Assembly (NCBI GenBank): GCA_016716065.1
Contig: JADJXA010000010.1
Location: 104,148 to 168,147 of the forward strand
DNA length: 64,000 nt
Source of the DNA: Candidatus Leptovillus gracilis
GTDB lineage: Bacteria > Chloroflexota > Anaerolineae > Promineifilales > Promineifilaceae
Direction: 5' to 3'
Shown: positions 23,317 to 29,541 of the stretch, one piece after another
Numbering within the stretch: position 1 is the first letter of the stretch
How the letters are laid out: every line of letters starts with the position of its first letter
Made by a program: the position numbers and the translations under genes
The notes under the pieces: model-generated
Seen by the model: only the letters and a program-made list of their open reading frames with translations
Told to the model about the DNA's origin: nothing
Databases searched by the model: none

Positions 23317-24102
23317 TTAGAAAAATGGGCGTACCACTGTTAACCCGCTAAATTGAGCGGCGATGAGGGCCGGCAGGGCGCGCAGCAAGGTAAAGACCAG
23401 GATGGTGAACAGGACGACGCTCCACACTTTGGCACGGCTGATGGTTTCGGCGGCGCGTGCGCCAATCAACAGCAGAAAAATGTGCCAGAGCAGGTAAATA
23501 TCCACCAGGGTGAGCAGCGCCGTCAGGTAAATGTTCAGGCTGCCATCGCCCGTCGGGGCGAAGCCGGCGAGGCCCAGGGAGGTGAGCGGCTGGCCGGTGA
23601 GCCACATGGCGGTGATGCGCACGCTGTCGCGGATGGCGAAGGGCAGCAAGGTCCAGGCGACGACGTTGAGCGCCTGACGGCTGCTGCCGCGCCCGCCCAT
23701 TAATGTCAGGCCGAGGTGGATGACCCAACCCAGAATCAGCCAGCCGAGATAAACGCCGAGGATGGTGACGACCGAGGGCAGCAGATAGGTGAAGACGGGG
23801 CCGCTGGTGGCGGTCATGGCCTGCTGCAATTGGGCCTGCTGCTCCGGGGTGTAATATTCAAAGCCGGGCGGCGGTGCGCCGCTGTTGGCGGCGGCCAGGT
23901 TGGCGGCAGCCTTCACGGAACCGTTCACCAGAGTACGGACGAGGCTGGTGAGGACGAGGATGAGGATGGGGGTTTGCCAGACGGCCGTTTCCGTCCCGGC
24001 AATGCGGGCAAAAGCGCGGCGTGGTTGGAACAGGGTTGGCAGCAGCCAGTCGAAGCGCCAACGGCCGTTATCGTCTGATGAATCGGACAATACATCTTCC
24101 AT
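23317..24102 (-). CDS. Yip1-domain membrane protein
   Basis: 261 residues with an N-terminal cytoplasmic stretch (FDWLLPTLFQPRRAFARIAG), then five probable membrane segments (for example LILVLTSLVRTLV, SVVTILGVYLGWLILGWV, VVAWTLLPFAIRDS, ALLTLVDIYLLWHIFLLL and VLFTILVFTLLRA). The layout matches bacterial Yip1 proteins of unknown function, often encoded beside ABC transporters. First gene of the four-gene operon. ATG 24102 is preceded by AGAGGAT. Confidence 0.8.
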   Translation of the reverse strand: MEDVLSDSSDDNGRWRFDWLLPTLFQPRRAFARIAGTETAVWQTPILILVLTSLVRTLVNGSVKAAANLAAANSGAPPPGFEYYTPEQQAQLQQAMTATSGPVFTYLLPSVVTILGVYLGWLILGWVIHLGLTLMGGRGSSRQALNVVAWTLLPFAIRDSVRITAMWLTGQPLTSLGLAGFAPTGDGSLNIYLTALLTLVDIYLLWHIFLLLIGARAAETISRAKVWSVVLFTILVFTLLRALPALIAAQFSGLTVVRPFF

Positions 24103-24245
24103 AGAAAAGTATCCTCTTTTCTGTCATTCCTTCTTCACTATCAAGCGATCTAGCGCAGAAGGTTTACATTTTAACAAGGTTTACCTGCGTTTAACAGTCG
24201 GCGAGCAGGGGTTTCATCTACGAATGACCACTGATGTCAAGTTAT

Positions 24246-24290
24246 ACACAAAAGCCCGACCTTGTAACAAAGGTCGGGCTTTTGTGTCGG
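24246..24290. terminator. Strong bidirectional terminator
   Basis: ACACAAAAGCCCGACCT (24246-24262), 8-base loop, AGGTCGGGCTTTTGTGT (24271-24287): a 17-bp perfect stem with T-rich sides on both strands, just after the OsmC stop. Confidence 0.9.
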
Positions 24291-24309
24291 AGGAGGAAGG
24301 ATGAGGAGC

Positions 24310-24738
24310 TTAGCCTGGTGATAGTTCGGCCGCTTCGGGGTGGATGATCGCAAATTCAATGCGTTGGATGGTCTCGATGGTTTTGTGTACCGGGCATTGT
24401 TCCGCCACACGGATTAAAGCCGCTTCCCGGCGCTTATCCACACAGCCATTGTCTGGCATGAAGACCTTCACCTGGATGTTGGTCAGGCGGGTTGGGTTGC
24501 CTTCTTTGTCAAAAGAGACATCCACACGCATGCCCGAAGCGTCCGAATCGTGGTTGGCGCAATATTCGGCAATGAGAGCCGCTACGCATGAGCCAATCGA
24601 GGCGATGAACAACTGCGGTGGTTGTGGACCACGATCCTGACCGCCCATCTCTTTGGGAACGTCAATCAACAATTTGTGGTTGCCTATTATTGTTTCAAAC
24701 ACCATATCGCCACGGTAGTGGGTTGTAATTGTTGCCAT
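24310..24738 (-). CDS. OsmC/Ohr-family protein
   Basis: 142 residues of the OsmC fold, which reduces organic hydroperoxides with two cysteines. The two family cysteines are seen: one in IASIGSCVAAL (about residue 53) and one in VAEQCPVHKTIE (about 115). The N-terminal Gly-Asp strand and PQPPQLFIAS segment are typical. ATG 24738 follows AAAAGGAG. It is divergent from the photolyase gene and ends at the terminator 24246-24290. The subgroup is OsmC-like rather than classical Ohr; the physiological substrate is uncertain. Confidence 0.9.
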   Translation of the reverse strand: MATITTHYRGDMVFETIIGNHKLLIDVPKEMGGQDRGPQPPQLFIASIGSCVAALIAEYCANHDSDASGMRVDVSFDKEGNPTRLTNIQVKVFMPDNGCVDKRREAALIRVAEQCPVHKTIETIQRIEFAIIHPEAAELSPG

Positions 24739-24852
24739 TGTTACTCCTTTTCAGGTTGATATTTAGATTTTGGATGCTGCATTGACTGTAACAGCTTGAT
24801 GATACTTTATACCATTATGTAAATTTACACAGTGACGGAAGTCGGTTTCTTT

Positions 24853-24868
24853 TGTGACAAATGTCACA
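24853..24868. promoter_or_regulatory. CRP/FNR-type palindrome
   Basis: TGTGACAAATGTCACA fits TGTGA-N6-TCACA exactly. The centre lies about 52 bases upstream of the predicted start of photolyase transcription, in the region shared with the divergent osmC gene. Confidence 0.65.
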
Positions 24869-24876
24869 AAGGCAGT

Positions 24877-24905
24877 TTGAGCATTTGCCGGACACTCTGT
24901 ACAAT
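24877..24905 (+). promoter_or_regulatory. Promoter of photolyase gene
   Basis: TTGAGC (24877-24882), 17 bases, TACAAT (24900-24905). Expected transcription start about 24912-24913 coincides with the ATG at 24913, so the mRNA would be leaderless. Confidence 0.65.
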
Positions 24906-24912
24906 GGTGCGC

Positions 24913-26439
24913 ATGATGGCCGAAACAAAAACGACCTTCTGGATTTTGGGCAATCAACTCCTGGCAAATCATCCCTTATTAGAGGGGGTGGACAAAACGG
25001 CCGTCACCATCCTCTTCATTGAAAGCGCGGCGCGGGTGCAAAAATTACCCTACCAGCGCAAAAAATTGGTCCTCTTGTTCAGCGCCATGCGCCATTACGC
25101 GCAAGAATTACAGGCGCAAGGATTCCAGGTAGATTATCGCGCTGCGCCCACTTTCCTGGCCGGCCTACGGGCGCATGTGGCCGCTTACCAGCCAGACGAG
25201 TTGCTCACGATGGCCGCCGCCGACTGGTCCGGCCGCGCTTTTCAGCAGGGTCTGGCGGCGCAGTTGGGGCTGCCTGTTACCATCACGCCCGACCGCCAAT
25301 TTCTGGTGGCCCAATTTAACCCGTACCCGGATACGCCACCAGAAAAGCCGATCGTCATGGAATACTTTTACCGGGAGATGCGCCGCCACTTCAACGTTCT
25401 GATGGATGACCGTCAGCCGGTTAGCGGGCAGTGGAACTATGACAAAGAGAACCGCAAGCCGCTGCCCGCCGGTTTGCCACTGCCGGCCGTCCCTGTCTTT
25501 GCGCCAGATGCCATCACCCAGGCGGTGATGGCTGAAGCGGCTGCCCTACCCGGCATCGGCGCGCCCCATGGCTTTAGCCTGGCGGTGACACGGGCGCAGG
25601 CGCAGGCGGCCTGCGCCGATTTTTTTGCCCATCGCCTGGCCGATTTTGGCGCGTATGAAGACGCCATGACTGTGCGTCACGCGACCCTGTTCCACTCGCT
25701 GTTGTCGCCTTACCTGAACATTGGTCTGTTGGAACCATTGGAACTTATCCGGGCGGCGGAGCAAGCCTACCACGACGGCCGTGCCCCGCTGAATTCCGTT
25801 GAGGGGTTTGTGCGCCAGATTTTGGGCTGGCGTGAGTACATCTACTGGCAATATTGGCGGCAGGGGCCGGCGCTGTTGGCGCTGAATGAGTGGGGAGCAG
25901 AACGGCCGCTGCCCCCCTTCTTTTGGAGCGGCGCGACAGAGATGAACTGCCTACGCCACGTTATCCACCGGGCGCTGGAGGATGGCTACACCCACCATAT
26001 CGAGCGGTTGATGGTGGTCGGCAATTTTGCCATGCTGGCCGGTTTAAAACCGACGGCCGTCAATGACTGGTTCCTCGCCTGCTACCTGGACGCCTATGAA
26101 TGGGTGATGGCCCCCAACGTCCTGGGCATGGCCCTCAACGCGGATGGCGGCCGCACGGCCACCAAGCCCTACATCGCCAGCGCCAACTACATCCACAAAA
26201 TGAGCAATTACTGCGCCGGCTGCCGCTTCAGCCATAAGCAGCGCCACGGCGACGACGCCTGCCCCTTCAACTTTCTCTACTGGAATTTTCTCATTAGACA
26301 CGAGGCAAAACTGCGGGCTAATTCGCGCCTGGGGCAAAACGTGTTAGGGCTGCGCCACCTGGATGAAGCGGAACGCACGGCCGTGACCCGTCGGGCGCAG
26401 CAGTTTTTCGCCGCGTTTGACAGTGAGGCGGTTGGATGA
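24913..26439 (+). CDS. Prokaryotic FeS-type (6-4) photolyase/cryptochrome-like protein
   Basis: 508 residues of the photolyase-related family (FeS-BCP, the PhrB/CryB group) that repairs UV photoproducts with FAD and light. The N-terminal Rossmann domain starts TTFWILGNQLL; the FAD-binding helical region includes LNSVEGFVRQILGWREYIYW and MNCLRHVIHR. Four cysteines expected to hold a 4Fe-4S cluster are visible: one in MNCLRH and three in NYCAGCRFSH and DDACPFNFLYW. Three ATGs lie close together (24904, 24913, 24916); the promoter position favours 24913. Divergent from osmC, and preceded by a CRP/FNR-type site. Confidence 0.9.
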   Translation: MMAETKTTFWILGNQLLANHPLLEGVDKTAVTILFIESAARVQKLPYQRKKLVLLFSAMRHYAQELQAQGFQVDYRAAPTFLAGLRAHVAAYQPDELLTMAAADWSGRAFQQGLAAQLGLPVTITPDRQFLVAQFNPYPDTPPEKPIVMEYFYREMRRHFNVLMDDRQPVSGQWNYDKENRKPLPAGLPLPAVPVFAPDAITQAVMAEAAALPGIGAPHGFSLAVTRAQAQAACADFFAHRLADFGAYEDAMTVRHATLFHSLLSPYLNIGLLEPLELIRAAEQAYHDGRAPLNSVEGFVRQILGWREYIYWQYWRQGPALLALNEWGAERPLPPFFWSGATEMNCLRHVIHRALEDGYTHHIERLMVVGNFAMLAGLKPTAVNDWFLACYLDAYEWVMAPNVLGMALNADGGRTATKPYIASANYIHKMSNYCAGCRFSHKQRHGDDACPFNFLYWNFLIRHEAKLRANSRLGQNVLGLRHLDEAERTAVTRRAQQFFAAFDSEAVG

Positions 26440-26460
26440 TTTGTTAGCCAACTCAACCAC

Positions 26461-26490
26461 GTAACCTTTTTCGGGGCGATTCGTCTAAAA
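26461..26490 (+). promoter_or_regulatory. ECF-type promoter of sigma/anti-sigma operon
   Basis: GTAACC (26461-26466), 15 bases, CGTCTAAAA (26482-26490), eight bases before the ATG. The boxes and spacer length are identical to 27388-27417, implying autoregulation by the sigma factor encoded next. The mRNA leader would be very short. Confidence 0.75.
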
Positions 26491-26498
26491 TAAACACC

Positions 26499-27080
26499 AT
26501 GAATAACCAATGGAGCGATACTGAATTGTTAGCGGCGCTGCGGTGTCGGGAAGAAGCAGCGTTTGTCTACCTGTTTGAAACCTACTCCGACCGGCTGTTT
26601 CGCTTGGCCGCCGGTTTGTTGGAGGATGAAGAAGAGGCAGAAGGGGTCGTGCAAGAGACGTTTTTACGTCTGTTTGAGCGCCTGGAGCAGTTTGAGGGGC
26701 GGTCCAGCCTGAGTACATGGCTGTACCGCGTGGCCTATAACAAATCTATAGACATGCTGCGCCGCCGTCGCGTTACCCTCTCATTAGACGGGACGATGGA
26801 TGATGAGGCCATGGTAGCCCCGGCCATCTTGGCGGACTGGAGTGAAGCGCCGGAAAAACTGGTTTCGCAGGCAGAGATGACGGCCGAATTGGACCGGGCG
26901 ATGGCGGCGCTGCCGGATATATACCGGGTGGTGTTTTTATTGCGGGAAATGGAAGGGCTGACGACGGAGGAAACGGCCGTGATCACCCATCTGTCCATCA
27001 GCGCTGTGAAAGTACGCCTGCACCGCGCCCGTCTCTTTTTGCGTGAACGCCTGGCCGAATCATATGCGGCCCTGGCCTGA
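26499..27080 (+). CDS. ECF sigma factor
   Basis: 193 residues. Region 2 (about residues 25-95) includes AEGVVQETFLRLFERLEQF and STWLYRVAYNKSIDMLRRRR; region 4 (about 130-185) has LPDIYRVVFLLREMEGLTTE and SISAVKVRLHRARLFLRERL. No region 1 or 3, as in ECF factors. It directs RNA polymerase to stress promoters and is held by the anti-sigma factor encoded 12 bases downstream. The start ATG 26499 sits eight bases after an ECF-type promoter that it probably recognises itself. Confidence 0.94.
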   Translation: MNNQWSDTELLAALRCREEAAFVYLFETYSDRLFRLAAGLLEDEEEAEGVVQETFLRLFERLEQFEGRSSLSTWLYRVAYNKSIDMLRRRRVTLSLDGTMDDEAMVAPAILADWSEAPEKLVSQAEMTAELDRAMAALPDIYRVVFLLREMEGLTTEETAVITHLSISAVKVRLHRARLFLRERLAESYAALA

Positions 27081-27092
27081 GGTACGAAGACA

Positions 27093-27341
27093 ATGACTTG
27101 TGATGAATTAATCAGCTACCTGTCTGACTATATTGACCAAAATTTGGATGAAGAATTAACGGCCGCCGCCCAGGAGCATCTGGCTACCTGCCAAAACTGC
27201 CGCGTCGTGCTGGATACCACCCGGCAAACCATCATCTTGTTCAAGAAACAGTGCCAACGCACCATTCCGATGGGGCGGCGGCAGCAGTTATTCAATACCT
27301 TGCAGGCTGCCTTTTTGCAAAGTGAGCCGGGTGAAGGGTGA
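27093..27341 (+). CDS. Zinc-finger anti-sigma factor
   Basis: 82 residues with the ZAS motif: acidic N-terminus MTCDELISYLSDYIDQNLDE, then AAQEHLATCQNC giving H-x3-C-x2-C. No membrane segment, so this is a soluble ZAS factor like RsrA/ChrR-N. These bind zinc and release the sigma factor on thiol oxidation or other signals. It is encoded 12 bases after the sigma gene. An extra early Cys3 may also ligand zinc. The inducing signal is inferred only. Confidence 0.88.
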   Translation: MTCDELISYLSDYIDQNLDEELTAAAQEHLATCQNCRVVLDTTRQTIILFKKQCQRTIPMGRRQQLFNTLQAAFLQSEPGEG

Positions 27342-27387
27342 TCGCCGGGCAGTGACACCTAGACGCAAAATTGATTTTGCCAGTTTT

Positions 27388-27417
27388 GTAACCAATCGAA
27401 TCCGCCTGCGTCTAAAA
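27388..27417 (+). promoter_or_regulatory. ECF-type promoter of small membrane peptide/DUF2892 unit
   Basis: GTAACC (27388-27393), 15 bases, CGTCTAAAA (27409-27417): same boxes and spacing as the promoter of the sigma gene at 26461. It lies inside a TAGACGCA/TGCGTCTA inverted repeat (27359-27366, 27407-27414). Confidence 0.75.
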
Positions 27418-27439
27418 GGGTGTATGCAGGTAAGACAAA

Positions 27440-27541
27440 ATGGATGACACAAAAAAAACTTTGTTGAAATTGCTGCTGGTTTGCGTATTGTGTGTTGGTC
27501 TGGTGTCTGGCCTGGTTGTCTTAATTCAATCGTTTAATTAG
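27440..27541 (+). CDS. Single-pass membrane peptide (33 aa)
   Basis: ATG 27440 to TAG 27541. The N-terminus MDDTKKT is polar, then one hydrophobic helix (LLKLLLVCVLCVGLVSGLVV) with two cysteines, ending IQSFN. It begins 22 bases after the ECF promoter and 20 bases before DUF2892, so both are probably one transcript. The ribosome-binding site (AGGTAAGA) is weak. I do not recognise it; the promoter context makes it more likely real than chance. Confidence 0.55.
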   Translation: MDDTKKTLLKLLLVCVLCVGLVSGLVVLIQSFN

Positions 27542-27561
27542 TTTATGACTGGAGGTTTGTG

Positions 27562-27762
27562 ATGCCGAAAAATATGGGAACTGTGGATCGTGTTGTGCGG
27601 GCTGTGTTTGCCGTGGTTGTGGCTGTGTTGTATTTCGCCAACATGATACCGGGGACGGTGGCGATTATTTTGGGTGTGTTGGCGCTGGTTTTCCTGGCGA
27701 CCAGCGTTGTGGGCACTTGCCCGCTGTATATCCCTCTGAAACTCTCGACGAACAAAAAATAA
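27562..27762 (+). CDS. DUF2892 (YgaP-like) membrane protein
   Basis: 66 residues: GTVDRVVRAVFAVVVAVLYF and VAIILGVLALVFLATSVVG form two membrane helices, followed by the family motif GTCPLYIPL with one conserved cysteine. DUF2892 proteins occur alone or fused to rhodanese domains (YgaP) and are linked to sulfur or thiol metabolism. ATG 27562 follows CTGGAGG. It lies in the ECF regulon unit started at 27388 and ends at the terminator 27791-27823. Confidence 0.88.
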   Translation: MPKNMGTVDRVVRAVFAVVVAVLYFANMIPGTVAIILGVLALVFLATSVVGTCPLYIPLKLSTNKK

Positions 27763-27790
27763 CGGCCGTTACCCCCAACGGCTCGCCTAA

Positions 27791-27823
27791 AAAACAGGCC
27801 GGCAATCGCCGGCCTGTTTTTTT
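27791..27823 (+). terminator. Terminator after DUF2892
   Basis: AAAACAGGCCGGC (27791-27803), loop AATC, GCCGGCCTGTTTT (27808-27820) then TTT: perfect 13-bp stem with U-tail. Confidence 0.92.
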
Positions 27824-27865
27824 GAAATAGGGTATAGGGTACAGCTTATACTGCGCTGGCAGCCG

Positions 27866-27958
27866 TAATCAGTATTCAGTCACCAGTTTTCAGTGACCAG
27901 TTTCAGTTGGCGCTACTCTGGAAAACGCGCACCGAATACTGAACACTGACTTCTGGAT
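27866..27958. repeat. Family A TTCAGT repeat
   Basis: AGTATTCAGTCACCAGTTTTC and inverse CCGAATACTGAACACTGAC flank a short centre, giving a loose inverted arrangement downstream of dsbA-like gene. Confidence 0.75.
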
Positions 27959-27962
27959 ACTG

Positions 27963-28691
27963 CTACGAGCCTCCAGCCAGGATCGCATCGATCATAGACT
28001 GGAATTGGGCGAAGGGCAGCGCCCCGCGCACTTCTTCGCCATTGATAAAAAAGGTGGGGGTTGAACTGACGTTGCGGCTTTGGGCAATTTCCCGGTCGGC
28101 CTGCACCAGATCGCTGTATTTACCGGAGTCCAGACAGGCGTTAAATACGGCCGTATCCAGACCCAGGTTAACCGCAAAGGTTTTCAGGCTGCGGTCGTTA
28201 AACGCGCTCTGGTTTTCCCCTTTTTGGTTTAGGAACAGCATATCGTGGTAACGCCAGAAAGCGCCTTGCTCGTTGGCGCATTCGGTCGCCTCGGCGGCCC
28301 GAACAGATTCTGGTCCGAGGAAGGCATAGTGGTTATAGACAAAACGTACCTGGCCCGTATCGCCATACATTTGCCGAATTTGCTCACCCGCGCCCAGGGC
28401 AAACTGACCGCAGTAAGGGCATTGAAAATCGGAAAACTCCTCAATTACCACGACGGCATCTTCTGGCCCCCAGGCACGGCCGTCGGCATTGGCCGGCTCG
28501 TCGGCGACTTCCGGGACGACAATGCCCCGCGCCGCGATGGTGGTGGTGATTTGACGTGTCCAAAACATAAGACCGGCGATGATAACAACACCGGCGACGG
28601 TGAGGGCAATGGTTAACGAACGCCGCCGCTTTTGTTGCGATTGGTGCTGCACGCGGCGGGCGCGACGAGATTGACTCGGTTTTGGGGTCAT
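27963..28691 (-). CDS. DsbA-family membrane-anchored thiol oxidoreductase
   Basis: 242 residues: basic N-terminus, one membrane anchor (LTIALTVAGVVIIAGLMFW, about residue 26-44), then an extracytoplasmic thioredoxin_4 domain with active site FSDFQCPYCGQFA (CPYC) and the cis-Pro loop VSSTPTFFING. It resembles BdbD/Com1-like proteins that form disulfides in exported proteins; the additional cysteines in ATECANE and NACLDSG fit that subgroup. ATG 28691 follows GGAGGAAAAATC. Downstream of a small Cys-rich membrane protein gene, probably co-transcribed. Confidence 0.92.
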   Translation of the reverse strand: MTPKPSQSRRARRVQHQSQQKRRRSLTIALTVAGVVIIAGLMFWTRQITTTIAARGIVVPEVADEPANADGRAWGPEDAVVVIEEFSDFQCPYCGQFALGAGEQIRQMYGDTGQVRFVYNHYAFLGPESVRAAEATECANEQGAFWRYHDMLFLNQKGENQSAFNDRSLKTFAVNLGLDTAVFNACLDSGKYSDLVQADREIAQSRNVSSTPTFFINGEEVRGALPFAQFQSMIDAILAGGS

Positions 28692-28746
28692 GATTTTTCC
28701 TCCATAAAAGTTTAGGTTGCTGCTCAGGATGTGCTTCGGCCAGGAC

Positions 28747-29073
28747 TTATAGGGAGCGAGGTGGAGGAACGAGAGGGCTGGTGACGGCCGTTTGTGGCAG
28801 ATGAACCGACAAAAACCAGGACGATATCATAAAGGGAGCGGCGACCCAACCTTCGGCTGTCGGCGGCCAGATGGCCGGACAGGGACAGGAGTGGGGAGCG
28901 CCGCTGGTGTTGGCTTCGACCAGGCGTACAGAATCGTGGCAGGGGATAGCGTTGGGGGCGGGCGGGGAAACGGCCGTTTCCCCGCCCGCCTTATCACAAG
29001 CGGGATTATTGACCAGGATAATCGGCCGACCCGCCAAAATAAGTATGACTACCAACGTGATCCATCGCCACAT
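28747..29073 (-). CDS. Small Cys/His-containing membrane-anchored protein, unknown
   Basis: About 108 residues from ATG 29073: hydrophobic helix (WRWITLVVILILAGRPIILV), then NNPACDK, AIPCHDSVRL and PHSCPCPAIW motifs, and a second hydrophobic stretch (VAAPFMISSWFLSVHL). The C-H/C-x-C spacing suggests metal or thiol chemistry and the gene lies 55 bases upstream of the DsbA-like gene. I do not recognise the family. A 34-bp perfect palindrome falls within it and encodes GGETAVSPPA. No good ribosome-binding site is seen, so the gene is probable rather than certain. Confidence 0.42.
   Translation of the reverse strand: MWRWITLVVILILAGRPIILVNNPACDKAGGETAVSPPAPNAIPCHDSVRLVEANTSGAPHSCPCPAIWPPTAEGWVAAPFMISSWFLSVHLPQTAVTSPLVPPPRSL
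28957..28990. repeat. 34-bp perfect palindrome centred on ACGGCCGT
   Basis: Arms GGCGGGCGGGGAAACGG (28957-28973) and CCGTTTCCCCGCCCGCC (28974-28990) are exact reverse complements with no loop. It lies within the putative small membrane protein gene. Confidence 0.9.
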
Positions 29074-29198
29074 AATCTTTTGATTATAGCGGCGCTGTCT
29101 CAAATTCTCCATGTTCAGGCTTTTCATCTCACGCACTCTTAACCCAAAAGAGCGGTGAGGCCCATCGGCGCTCCATCCATCGTCCCCCTATTTACTCA

Positions 29199-29228
29199 TA
29201 GACAACCCCCCGGTTCCTACTCTATAAT
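29199..29228 (+). promoter_or_regulatory. Promoter of small RNA candidate
   Basis: TAGACA (29199-29204), 18 bases, TATAAT (29223-29228, perfect -10). Confidence 0.6.
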
Positions 29229-29234
29229 AGCTTT

Positions 29235-29331
29235 ATATTGTGAAACACATTTTCAAAGATGGCCCTTAACTAACCGGGGACGGTTAGCGGTCTGAGCAAA
29301 GCCTGATTCCAGCATTGGATCAGGCTTTTTT
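29235..29331 (+). ncRNA. Candidate small RNA of about 97 nt
   Basis: Between a consensus -10 box and an intrinsic terminator with no ORF of note. It contains a hairpin CTAACC-GGGGAC-GGTTAG (about 29269-29286) followed by the terminator stem AGCCTGAT/ATCAGGCT and TTTTTT. No known RNA family was recognised. It could alternatively be an attenuator leader of rocD, 210 bases downstream, or an independent regulator. Confidence 0.4.
29300..29331 (+). terminator. Terminator of small RNA candidate
   Basis: AGCCTGAT (29300-29307) and ATCAGGCT (29319-29326) then T6; an inner CCA/TGG pair extends the stem. Confidence 0.8.
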
Positions 29332-29355
29332 GGTAAAAGGGCATGTTTGAAGAAG

Positions 29356-29396
29356 TGGGTTAGTGGGCGAGTTGGCTGGCAAACCAACCAACTAGT
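29356..29396. repeat. Family C GTTGG repeat
   Basis: GTTAGTGGGCGAGTTGGCTGG and AACCAACCAACTAG arms upstream of rocD. Confidence 0.6.
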
Positions 29397-29503
29397 AGCC
29401 GTAAACCGAAGCCGTATGCCGTTTTCCGTTGGCATTTGCAGAGGCGCCGCCCTATGGAATACGGCATACGGAATACGGGATACGGATTACCGAACACCTG
29501 TAC
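29397..29503. repeat. Family B repeat
   Basis: TAGCCGTAAACCGAAGCCG, ATGCCGTTTTCCG and then ATACGGCATACGGAATACGG form an inverted arrangement upstream of rocD. Confidence 0.7.
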
Positions 29504-29541
29504 CAGCTAACCTGCACCAAGTCATTTAAGGAGTATTTCCC

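Larger units (their letters stand above)
29074..29541. other. Gap holding an sRNA-like unit and repeats
   Basis: Contains a promoter (29199-29228), a possible small RNA ending at the terminator 29300-29331, then GTTGG and CCGTATTCC repeats, then the rocD ribosome-binding site (AAGGAG at 29530). No protein gene supported. Confidence 0.6.

Noticed and set aside
29265..29331. ANTAR target hairpin pair
   Set aside because: The first hairpin has a GGGGAC loop, not the A1/G4 hexaloop, and the second has no six-base loop.
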